From Fusarium oxysporum f. sp. lycopersici 4287 (taxonomy: Eukaryota; Ascomycota; Sordariomycetes; Hypocreales; Nectriaceae), in assembly GCF_000149955.1 (NCBI RefSeq), contig NC_030999.1:1694132-1758131 (forward strand): a stretch of 64,000 nt of DNA, given 5' to 3'. The notes beneath the pieces were generated by a model. The model was not told the origin of the DNA and did no database searches. It was given only the letters and a program-made list of their open reading frames with translations. The position numbers were made by a program, and so were the translations under genes. Below are positions 41,866 through 51,612 of the stretch, one piece after another (position 1 is the stretch's first letter; each line of letters begins with the position of its first letter).

Positions 41866-44383
41866 ATGTCCAATCCTCCCGTTGCTTCATCAGCCCCCTT
41901 GAATGAACTTTTGGAGGGCTATGCAGACGTCTTCGACGCTGTTGACAGCCTCCAAGAGGCTGGCCTGGAAAGGGAACTCATACCTAAACTTGTCGTGGTA
42001 GGAGATCAGAGCAGCGGGAAAAGCTCTGTTCTTGAAGCTATTTGCAAGATCCCATTCCCGGTGCACGAGGATCTTTGCACCAGGTTTCCAATTGAGCTGG
42101 TTCAACGCAAGTCTGAACTGGAGTCGATCACCATCACTATTAGTGTTATCGAGAAAGGTCTCAATGATGACGCGCTCATCGGTTTCAAAAAAGAGCTTTC
42201 TCCGCTAGATCCTGAAGGCTTGAGAGTCTCCATCAAAGAGGCCTCTAAACTCATTCTGGGCACTCCAAACGCGCCTTCATCTTATCGCCAGTTTAGTAGG
42301 AACATATTGAGGATCACCATTCTAGGACCTGAAAAGCATCCTCTTACATTAGTGGACTTGCCAGGGTTCTTTCAGTCTTCAACCGACACTCAGAGCGAGA
42401 AAGACCGACATGTCGTTGAAGAAATTGTTGCACCCTACTTGAGGGAGCCACGCAACGGTTTGCTCCTCATCATGCGGGGTTCCACGACTTGGGCGACTCA
42501 GACTGCTCCTTCACAAGTAGCGTGTCCTGACGTTGATCCTGCCGGGAAAAGGACCCTCGGAATCTTTACTCATCTCGATAATATAGATTCCTCACGCCTG
42601 ATAATGGACAGGTTCAACGGCCGAACGAAATGGAATCCCAGGTACGGCTGGCATGCACTTAAAAACCTATCGGACGAGGAGAGGCAGAAGGGCCATAATC
42701 GAGATGAAGTCGAAAGAAAGTTCTTCGCAAAAGGCTGGCCCCAGATCGACAGTTCCTGCAAGGGAGTCGTTAATCTTCGTCCTCGACTCAGTGAGGTCTT
42801 GGCGAAACAAATCAGAATTCATCTTGGAGACTTGATCAGTGAGGTGAAGTCAGAGATCAAGAGCCTCAGTCTCAAGATTGATAAACTGGGGAAGAAGAGG
42901 ACAACTGAACAGGAGCAGCGAAACTATCTATCGCAAATGGCTGGACACTTCCAGGAACTATGCACTAACGCCGTGTCTGGTCGCTATGGAGAGGGCACGG
43001 CATCGAAACAGTTGCAGCAATTTTTCTACGACCCTGAAGACTCGGAACAGAGAAGTCAGGACAAGCGACTTCAAGCCGTGACCCGAGCTCTGGGCCAACT
43101 CTTTGTTTCAGTGATGATTGAAAGAGGAAAGAAGACCGAACTTGATGAGTCCGATCCAGGCAAGAAGGTGCCCTGGTCTGGAGACTTGCTCGATCGGCTA
43201 TCAGAAATCGAGGCCGAAGCTGCTGCTGCTGCGGCAGAAGTTGAGGCTGCTGAATCCAAGGCTAAGCTTGGGACTTCTGAAGCTGAGGCTGAGTCTGAGG
43301 CTGCCGAGGCTGATGCTCCAGAGTCGGAGTATAACAGCGATGACGGGCCCGGTTTTTCAGCGCCCACATTCCTTCGTGAAGAAATCCTCAATGAGTATAA
43401 CTCATTCTCATCCCCAGTTAAAATCAGTTTCAATGAGTTCCAAACTCAGGTCCTAGCTAAAGCTGTCCGATGGAGAGGGACTGAAAGCTTGGATGATGTC
43501 AACCCTGCCATGGTCTCGCACTTGTATCGTGACCAAACTTCACGCTGGCGATCCATCGCTCATCGTCATCTGGAATTTGTCTGGGATTCAGTAACTCGAT
43601 TTGTCAACCTGGCACTGAAACACTGCGTTGATTCATCACTGCTACAGTCCCTCGAAGACCTTATCATCAAGGACCGCCTTGACAAGCTCCGTCTGAGTAC
43701 TGAGGCAAAACTTGAGGAACTTCTTGCTTGTCATGAGGGGACAAATCCCGCCTTCCACGATTTTCTGAGGGAGTTTCAAGATGAATCGCTAGAGTTTAGT
43801 AACCGAATTGCGCCAAATAGCTTCTACGCGAAAAGGACTCTTGCAAAACGGGTCGAAGACACTCTCTCATCTGGGGTGTTTGAGCTAATCTTAGAGAGAG
43901 CTTGTCGAACCATTGGCTGGAAAATAAAGCCTATGGACGAATTTGCTGACTTTATCATGAGCCGCGTCAAAGAAGTTGTTTCGGGTTCAACTTTTAATGA
44001 GCATGTGCGAACTGACCCATCGTCGAGATACCTGCAAGACAAAGAACGAGGTGCAGTGCGCCGCAACATCCTGATGATCGAGCGATACTACAAGGTGAGT
44101 CTAAAGTGTTGTAGTGCTCAAATCACACAAGCTCATTATATCATAGCTGTCTTTGATCTCACTTATATCTTACGTCAACGCCATGGTGATACATAATGGC
44201 CTTCTTGACAGAGTGCCTTATGAGATCTTTAGTCATAACATTGTGTCAGAACAGACGGCAAAAACGATCGCCGATATTGCAGGAGAAAAGAAGAAGGACG
44301 CAAGACAGCGTTTAGATTGCGAGAAAAAGTTGCAAATTCTCAAGCAGTCGTTACATATTCTTGAGACTTTCCGCATCAACTAA
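41866..44383 (+). CDS. dynamin-like GTPase
   Basis: Two exons, 41866-44094 and 44147-44383, with a 52-bp intron (GTGAGT..CATAG); about 821 residues. The GTPase domain has G1 GDQSSGKSS (about residue 47), an RFPIEL segment in the switch I position, G3 DLPG (about 164) and G4 THLD (about 234, where TKLD/TKPD is usual). The stalk follows, interrupted by an Ala/Glu-rich low-complexity insert (about 445-485). The C-terminal GTPase effector domain lies in exon 2 (YVNAMVIHNGLLDRVPYEIF). No pleckstrin-homology or transmembrane segment is seen, as in Mx/Vps1-type fungal dynamins of uncertain role. Membrane remodelling or defence are possible functions. Confidence 0.88.
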
Positions 44384-45600
44384 GTATTGATATTAAAGAA
44401 AATCTTTTCGTAAACATGGGCTTTAGGTCCCATATAAATATAACCTGAGCTTAAGCCATTTCCCTGAGTGTCCCTCTTAATCTGGATAGAATTCTGGGCC
44501 TTTTAACGTCATCTGAGGCTGGCGCAATTTAATCTAACAAGTTCTACCAAGATTCCGGCTTAAACTACCTCTTCTTTGTATAGGGACCCCAAGCTTGTCC
44601 TAACGGCTCACAACAATCTACCCATCATATATTTGCCGACTCACACTAGACCCCAAACCTACGATGAAACCTATTAATAATATAACTCATGTATACAATA
44701 AGGTCTTTAAACTTATATTTATCTTTGTATCGATAAGTTCATATTCGTCATTGTGGTTATATTCGTCTTGCAAGTTGTTGACCTTGCTGTCGACTCAAGT
44801 GTTGCAGCCAATCAGAATTTAATGGACAAAATCTGACTGTTTTTGGGAAGGTGGGGCTAAAGTTGAGCCAATCATGAATTTCTCGGACAAAATCCATCCA
44901 TTTTCGGAAGCGTATGGCTACTAACCCATATAGAGCCTAGCGTATCATTCCAAGAAGCTTTCCCAAAAGACGAGTTGTGCAACGGAGGGTGTGATCAGAA
45001 GAGATTTCATTGCGCTGCCTCTTCTCTCTAAGGAACGACGAAGGTCGGTCTCTTATACTTGTGTTCGACCTGCTGATCTTTCAGGCAGCAGACTGTTGCC
45101 TGCAATATGGCGTTCACGCTGACCGTGAAGTTATTCATGATGATCGTGATCGATGCCCCACTTCTAACACCTGCCGCTCTAAGCTGAGTTGAGCTAGGGG
45201 TGGTGTGGGGCAAGGTACGCGGTGCAGGCTTGTGGGCACTCATGAGATAGGACAAAGTCAACCCGCCATGTCCAATCATCGTTCTTGGAGAACGGCCGGA
45301 CCTAAGTCCGAAGAGTAAAAGAGAAAGCTTGTTTGCCTCAGGTTTCCAGAAACAATGTTTCCCGTCGGCTACTACACCCACATTTCTCCCCTCTCTGACC
45401 AGGCGGGGTCGTCTCTGGAAGGATATCTATTTCTATCCTCAGACTAGAAGTGAGTTTATTGACACGAGACCCAGGCTCAATCAAAAGCTTACATCGTGTG
45501 TCTTACTGACCCTTGTTTCTGCTTACCTTAGGGTCGCACCTTCCTTCCAATAGGTAAACGTGCAGTCTAACTGTCAACTACCCCCTCGAGCTTGACAAAT
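44384..45600. other. gene-free interval
   Basis: No gene supported. A sequence of about 45 bp (GCCAATCA..AATT..GGACAAAATC) occurs twice near 44813-44900 as an imperfect direct repeat. Remaining frames are short and lack motifs. Confidence 0.45.
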
Positions 45601-45936
45601 ATGTCTTCCTTTGAACCAACAATCGCCGAACTCGAGGCGGTTCAGAAGCGGATTAGCGAGTCACTACAGGAGATCCAGAAGAAGGAAGACGAATATCAAG
45701 TTACGATGGACCTCATCGAACAGGCTTCTAAATCCGACCGGGAGCAGATGTCGCAGAGCGCATCTAGCTCTAGGAAACGCAGGGGCAAGCCCGATGTTGT
45801 CGATATAGATGAGAATCTCGAGTTCCTGAAAGGCAGGCTCTTGCAGATAAGGGAGGCGATCCAATTGCAGTATGTCAAGTTAAACGAGTTACAGAGTCAA
45901 GAGCGAACTTTAAAGGAACGGCAGTTGCAGGTGTAG
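45601..45936 (+). CDS. small coiled-coil protein
   Basis: 111 residues from the ATG of MSSFEPTIAELEAVQ. Two predicted helices with coiled-coil character (about 6-45 and about 70-110) are joined by a Ser/Arg-rich basic linker (SASSSRKRRGKP). No enzyme motif. It ends 25 bp before the 3' end of the convergent APH gene. Family not recognised; likely real because the frame and codon pattern are regular. Confidence 0.5.
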   Translation: MSSFEPTIAELEAVQKRISESLQEIQKKEDEYQVTMDLIEQASKSDREQMSQSASSSRKRRGKPDVVDIDENLEFLKGRLLQIREAIQLQYVKLNELQSQERTLKERQLQV

Positions 45937-45960
45937 GCGTAATAGTACCGTTTCGCTACT

Positions 45961-47555
45961 CTATGAGTTCCTAATTTGCTCTACCTTAGCAAGCCACGCC
46001 TGGTTTGCTTGGGATCGTTGGTCAATAACGAATAGTCCCTGATCCTTTAGATACTGAGTATATCGTCTCGACTCCTCAATTCGGTTTTTGACCTCCACTG
46101 CAAGTGTCTTTGCAATGTTTTGGCGCTCAAAAAACTCGGGGACGACGCTGGCACGATCACCTCCAAAGAGCCTGGGAAAAATGAATTTGTAGTATACACG
46201 GATGAGACTGGAAGGATGGCGGAATATCTGGGCGATGGGGAACGCTAAATCCGGTAGATCTTTCCAATGATCTCTGAGTTTGGCACAGCCCCTGGAGGTT
46301 ACGCTTTTCTCCTCTAGCACTTCGAGAAACTCGGGGTAGGTCCTGTGATGCGGAATCGCTGCCGCTGCATCAAGATCATGGCCAGTAATCCACGGCGGTG
46401 GCGTGAATAAATGCCGCGGAATTGTGCCTGCGAACTCCCAATCTATGATGCCACTAACACGAAGATCTTCCGTGACAATGATATTACCGCATCTCAAGTC
46501 CAGATGAGCCAGCACAAAGGGGCCGTCGGACCATTGCGAACGGATGAACTTGGGGAACTGGTTTGCTAGGCTGTCAAGTGCAAACAATTCCATCTGCGCC
46601 TGCTTACAGGACAGGTCTTCAGTGGGGAGGCGGTATGTTTCCGATAATATGTCATATTGGTAGGCCATGTACTGTTTTGCAGAGGTGAAAGTTCTCACAC
46701 TCCCTTGTTCCTGGCAACATCTTTGGAGCTCGTTTGCAGCCATAGAAAGGAGGCCACCAACAACAGGTTCTGATTCATTCTCGGGGTTTGGCATCAGGGA
46801 GCCCGCTGTAGGAAACTCCAGCTCATGGAGCTGTACTAGGATGTTGATAAGGTCGGCGTAAAACTGCTCTCGCTGTTCCCTTGTTGCTTTGGCAAGAATT
46901 CTTATGTCCAGCGACTGACCAGAAATGTAGTCGCAAATTAGGAACGCTTGTGTCGTTGAGTCACCTTTTATCAACTCTGCGCCTTCGCCGTATGCGTGGA
47001 CGTGCGGGATGGGAATCGTTGTATTGCGTTCTAAATATCTGTACCGCCAGTCCCGTTAGCTATTGTCAAGGAAGGGGATCCTAAGATCACGTACCGCATT
47101 GTGGCAACCTCGCTCTGTACTTTGTCCCATACATTGTGAACAACCGGCTTAAGAGGAATTCTCACGACCCATATCATGTCATCGCCATCGAATCGAACGA
47201 AGAAACAGACGTTGAAGCTGCCTCTATCGCGCCTGACGACACTGCAAAGCCGTTGATCATTGTGTTTAGAGGCCAGGCGACAGATTGCATCGTCGCTGAT
47301 GGATTCGATGAACTTTTCGATCTTTTCATCAAGTTGCTCTTCTGTGGGCGGGAAATGGCCTGGCCTGTCCTGGTCAACTTGGGCTTTGGCAGTATCTTCA
47401 TTTGTGAGACTGATAGATTCATTCGTCTGTGTGTCGGGTTGTCGTATTGTGGGAAGCGTGACTCGGTCAATCAATAGAAGGCCCCAGAGCGTGGACAGGT
47501 GGAGAATAAATGACGTCCATCGCGCCACAATGAAGCGACGTAGCTCGAGCAGCAT
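45961..47555 (-). CDS. aminoglycoside-phosphotransferase-like (APH) kinase
   Basis: Two exons, 47555-47095 and 47038-45961, with a 56-bp intron (GTACGT..TACAG); about 512 residues. The N-terminus has a hydrophobic stretch (FILHLSTLWGLLLI). The kinase-like domain shows FNVCFFVRFDGDDMIWVVRI, then LERNTTIPIPHVHAYG at the splice join and the catalytic signature LAHLDLRCGNIIV with GIIDWEFAG. HxDxxxxN plus D are the usual APH catalytic residues. Fungal members of this very large family have unknown substrates; the name does not imply drug resistance. Confidence 0.85.
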
Positions 47556-48346
47556 TCTTAGGAGGTAATGTTATGCATGAAGTCCTGCATAGCTGGTGAC
47601 GAATCAGCAGATTCAAAGAAAGTAACGCTGAGGCTGTCAGCGTTTGCATGAAATCCCATGTGTTGGTGTCGACGGTGATTTCTTGGAGCGACCTTCCGCG
47701 GCAGCGGATTGTGGCCCATTCGGAGTTCGGTTGAACTTAAACCCAGCGAACAGACCATTTGAAAGGTATGAAGCAGGGATAATTGACACTGTGAGAACAT
47801 GATCTGTGCACGCCTAATCAAGCACGTAGACCAGAAATGCGCCGCATTTCCACTTCTGCACCAATCAGAATCTCCATTTTCTTACCCCGAATTTCCCCTC
47901 TGGAAAATGCGCCGCATTTCCATCTGGGCCTGTAAACCGAGAACGCGAAACGCGCCGCGTTTCTTCCACGAAGGCCCGTGCCAACCATGTAGACCACCCC
48001 GCTCGTAGACTTCACAGCGTGTAGTAATTTCCGTTATGCCGATTAAGAGGAAGGGAGTAGCGATCAAGCTCTCTCTTTGTTCTTGGCTAAATGTGACTTC
48101 ATAGAGGGTATCCGATCCTCTTGCTGTTGGAAAATCCGGGAATCCCCCTTCCCTTCAGGGTTCAGACTGTTAGTCTGAAAGTCCTAGATTTAAAGTTCAA
48201 AGTCCTAGATACAATCATCTAGAGATATAAGCCCGAGAAGAACTCTCAGCTCAATAAGAAACAACCAAGTTTTACAAAAGATACATTTTCACCCAGCACT
48301 ACTGCGCAATATAAACAACACTTGCTGCCTTCTCAACTTTATCAAT
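47556..48346. other. intergenic carrying repeat copy 3
   Basis: Apart from the three-palindrome repeat at 47828-48000 no gene is seen. Short inverted repeats occur near 48145-48220 (for example CAGACTGTTAGTCTG). Confidence 0.45.
47828..48000 (+). repeat. three-palindrome repeat, copy 3 (diverged, complete)
   Basis: Palindromes AAATGCG-C-CGCATTT (47835-47849), AAATGCG-C-CGCATTT (47905-47919) and AAACGCG-C-CGCGTTT (47948-47962) match the order and approximate spacing of copy 2. The first spacer keeps ACCAATCA, TCT, CATTTTCTTACCCC and ATTTCCC. Arms differ from copy 2 only by paired changes. Confidence 0.65.
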
Positions 48347-49808
48347 ATGACAGGCCTCGCGACGTACACTGATGCTATTGTTACATTGCGGCCGAGTCAG
48401 CTCCAAAAGCTCGAGAGTCTCGGCTTGTACTACAATTCGCCAGAGCCAGCAATAATTTGTATCGAATGCGGCTTCGCCATTAACCCTACGTGCGCGCCGC
48501 GTCACCCGGGCGACAGGCATCATATACCCAAGTCTGCCCGCCGTGGTTTGAAGCCTCTAATCTATTCTCTCGATCTTCCAAACCCAGAGACACTTCCACT
48601 GCGATCAAACCGCTCGCTGCCTCACCCAAACCTTACGGTATACAAGGGTTCGGCCTGTAAACATTGTGGTATTCGCTCTATCAGCGAAAAGGTCTTACTA
48701 GCCTATGTGAAGTCAAAGCACAGCGAAGAGATCAAGCTCGCAGCTCAAAAGCAGACCCGATACTAGCTCCGTGATCATATCCAAGAATGCCACCTGGCCA
48801 TCCATGCTCGGCGAAGCTATGCGCCATACGAGAGAGGGAAGTGTGACGGCCCGCGAGTGGATCGATGCAATCACAAACCAGATGGCAGAGGCTGGCATAG
48901 ACTGGGTTCCTGGATACCATTGCCGACGGCTGACATCACGGCGCGTCATTCAACTCGACAATGGCCAGCGTCACGAGCGGCCAGTCATAGTATTAACTGG
49001 ACCACCAAACAGTCTCAAAGAGAAGCCAAGGCAGCGGAACTGCGTCTGATAATTATGGCGGCGGATGGGGAACCCGCCATGAAGACAAGCAGGAAGCGAA
49101 GGATCAATGTAGGTTGCAATTTACCGTTCAGGAAAGTGCCCCAGATGATACAGGAAGGGTTCGGTAAGCTAGAGAAGAACTATACCAAGACAGATCCGAT
49201 GGCGGTCCGACACATCAATCGGGCCAAGAGCTGTTTGATCAAATGCTTGGGTGATCCGCTATGTGATATGATGCTTCTACTGGCTTTGACATTCGGTGCT
49301 TGCACGGTGACGCCGCACATCGACGAGCGGGGAACCGAATTCTATCCGACTGCAAAAAGAAAAGATCTAGACATGCTGGCGGGAACCATGATTATACGAA
49401 TGCTCTGGTTCATGAGGAAGGAAGAATTTCCGTGGGAGGATACTGAAGAGAAAGTGTTATCCGTTGGGAAGATGACCCAAAAGATTGGTAAGTAGAGCCA
49501 GTGTAGAGCGGACTAGCACGAGCCGGCTAACTATTTTTCCCGTATCTTATCATACTATAGCAAACAGAGGTTTCAACAATCGTGGGCTACTCAAGCTCGG
49601 ATGGGTGGAATACAATTCGATGACCGGTACCCGTCGTCGGACGCCGCGAACAACAGAGTTGAAGCTCAAGTCGATAGAGGAGCTCTACGATGACCGTAAG
49701 CGCTTGGTTTCTGCCATGAACAAGGCAGAAAAATTTATATCCTTGGTGTTTGGAAGTGACGATGAGGTTTGGGTGGCTCGATGTTCCTCGATCATTCAAG
49801 ATAGATGA
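48347..49808 (+). pseudogene. OrsD-like gene with one in-frame TAG
   Basis: The frame opens MTGLATYTDAIVTLRPSQLQ with finger modules CIECGFAINPT..H and CKHCGIRSISEKVLLAYVKS. It meets TAG at 48764-48766 and then stays open in the same frame to the splice donor at about 49489 (GTAAGT). After an intron of about 70 bp (acceptor CTATAG) it continues ANRGFNNRGLLKLGWVEYNS and SDDEVWVARCSSIIQDR to 49808. Conserved-looking downstream blocks (LDMLAGTMIIRMLWFMRKEE, VLSVGKMTQKIG) and a good intron suggest that the TAG is a recent lesion, such as TGG to TAG. Compared with full-length family members a large central part is missing. Confidence 0.55.
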
Positions 49809-50229
49809 TAGTGATTGAGATGAGAATAGATAAGGTTCGTATCTAAAAATGGCCGATGACGGTTAAGCATCTATGCACCCACTCTTGTTTAAGACAAGTA
49901 CCCGATCGTTACCGATCTGAAGCAGTTGATATAACTATCGACCGTATCTCAGCTGGCAGTTATCGAGCAATCGTATTTTTCAGTGCAATGATACGGGTGA
50001 TGGTTGGAGGACATGGACGATATGAGAGGATTGCGATGCTTGACCTTTCTCTCCTAGCATCGTTTTGTCATTTCTTAGCCGTAGCGAGGGGATCTAAGAA
50101 CCACGAAAACGGTGATCTGAAAATCTAGAGTCATGGCCAGAGAGGTTTCGCTTTCTTGGGTGTTGCTTGGTTCTTATGCCAGTGCATGAACAAGTCATAT
50201 GTCAAAGAATTTGTTTTCTGGAGGATATA
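49809..50229. other. no recognisable gene
   Basis: Short interval between the OrsD-like pseudogene and the BTB remnant; nothing supported. Confidence 0.4.
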
Positions 50230-50520
50230 CTACACTCGTTTCTCGCTCACCAAGTTCGGGTGTGTATAGAAAAACTCGGTGACGGCATCACGTAGCCCCC
50301 TGTCTTCCTGTATTGTTGATGCATATGCTTCCCCTACGGCGTCAAGGATTCGATCTGGTTGTGAGTTATATTGTAGGGTTCTTTTGAACTTCACGAGTGC
50401 CAGCTCTTTGAGGGCAGGCATGTTATAGAACTCAGCCAATGCGTACACCCTAACATGAAATATTGGGTAAGAATCGTCGATGCTGTTCTGGTCCAATGGC
50501 GATGGCGAAATCGTACCTTC
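50230..50520 (-). pseudogene. BTB-protein C-terminal remnant
   Basis: The frame reads FHVRVYALAEFYNMPALKEL, ALVKFKRTLQ and AVTEFFYTHPNLV, the BACK-like region that follows the BTB domain in many fungal proteins. The BTB domain itself is not present upstream, where frames are disrupted, so this is the 3' end of a lost gene. Confidence 0.5.
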
Positions 50521-50675
50521 AGCCTCATCAAGCCTGGTATCTTTCGTCGCAGGACCTCGGTAGCTACTACGATAGTCTTGGCGATAACAACTTCGATGGG
50601 GAGAAGTCCAAATAGATGCAATATAACTATAAGAAGTTGATCAATTCAAATCTCAAATCCTGCTTGTAGCATCGT

Positions 50676-51329
50676 TCACATCATCGCTTGCCCACGATAG
50701 AATGACTGCCGTCTTTCAACCCATCTGGCGCGTATAAACTCAGTTCGCTTCTCAAGGTCTAACATAGTTCGGGGTACTACAGAATACTCAAACCCCACAT
50801 CATTCAATAGCCCACAAAAGTCTCGAAATACCTGCATCCATTCATCTTCACTGCCAGGCATCAGTCGCACGCCATCGTCCATCAACCAAGGCGTGCCCGC
50901 TTCGCAAACCACGATCAACGAGTTTGCCATTCTAGCCTTTACCTCCATCCAAGCAGGCTCCAGCTGCATCTCGACTACCGCATCGGTAGAAACGTATCTT
51001 TTTGCATATACTAATGGGTCGAAACCAGAGCGATCGGAAATAAACCAGCTGGAGTTTCGCAAAGCTTCCTTTTCTGCCGAAGCTTGAGCTCCAAGGATCA
51101 GTTTCTGTAGAGCAAGACATCTACTAGTTGACGAAGTAATGTCCTTGGCCGAGAACTTGTGTTTGGCAAGGACGGATCGCGCGACCTCGGAGATGATCTG
51201 GGGGGTTCCAATCGATGTATCCGCGGGCCAGTAGTCTAGCTCGCTCTTTAGTTTTTTGACTAGTGTCGTTTTGCCTGTAGACTGTGGTCCGATAATGTAA
51301 ATGTTCGGAATGTTGGCATCTGAAGGCAT
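50676..51329 (-). CDS. P-loop AAA-type kinase-like protein (NadR-like)
   Basis: 217 residues, single exon, starting MPSDANIPNIYIIGPQSTGK. Walker A is GPQSTGKTT (about 14-22), and SDRSGFDPLVYAKRY (about 97) supplies the DRS/DxxR-type element of small P-loop kinases. The fold resembles the AAA_28/NadR ribosylnicotinamide-kinase-like family. The substrate is unknown; nucleoside or nucleotide phosphorylation is inferred only from the fold. It is transcribed away from the RdRP-helicase gene with 283 bp between start codons, so a shared promoter is possible. Confidence 0.7.
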   Translation of the reverse strand: MPSDANIPNIYIIGPQSTGKTTLVKKLKSELDYWPADTSIGTPQIISEVARSVLAKHKFSAKDITSSTSRCLALQKLILGAQASAEKEALRNSSWFISDRSGFDPLVYAKRYVSTDAVVEMQLEPAWMEVKARMANSLIVVCEAGTPWLMDDGVRLMPGSEDEWMQVFRDFCGLLNDVGFEYSVVPRTMLDLEKRTEFIRARWVERRQSFYRGQAMM

Positions 51330-51612
51330 GATGACCGCGATGAGTCGTTCAATTCGCAGCCTGATTGAGAGTCTTGGTGGAGAGGGGATTTGGAGCGCGT
51401 AAGCATTTCTATGTTACACTGGCACAGGCACCTGTTGGTTCACTGATGACCTGATGACGCGTTGAGCGTTGAGCGTGACGGCTACACCACCCAATCATCA
51501 TAAGCCGTTTAAGTTTGAATCCAATTTCATTGGGCGACTGTATCACAACTTCCCTACCAATCTCAACCCGTTTGTTCTTTTCAATTGACTTCAATTGAAC
51601 AAAGGAATCAGA

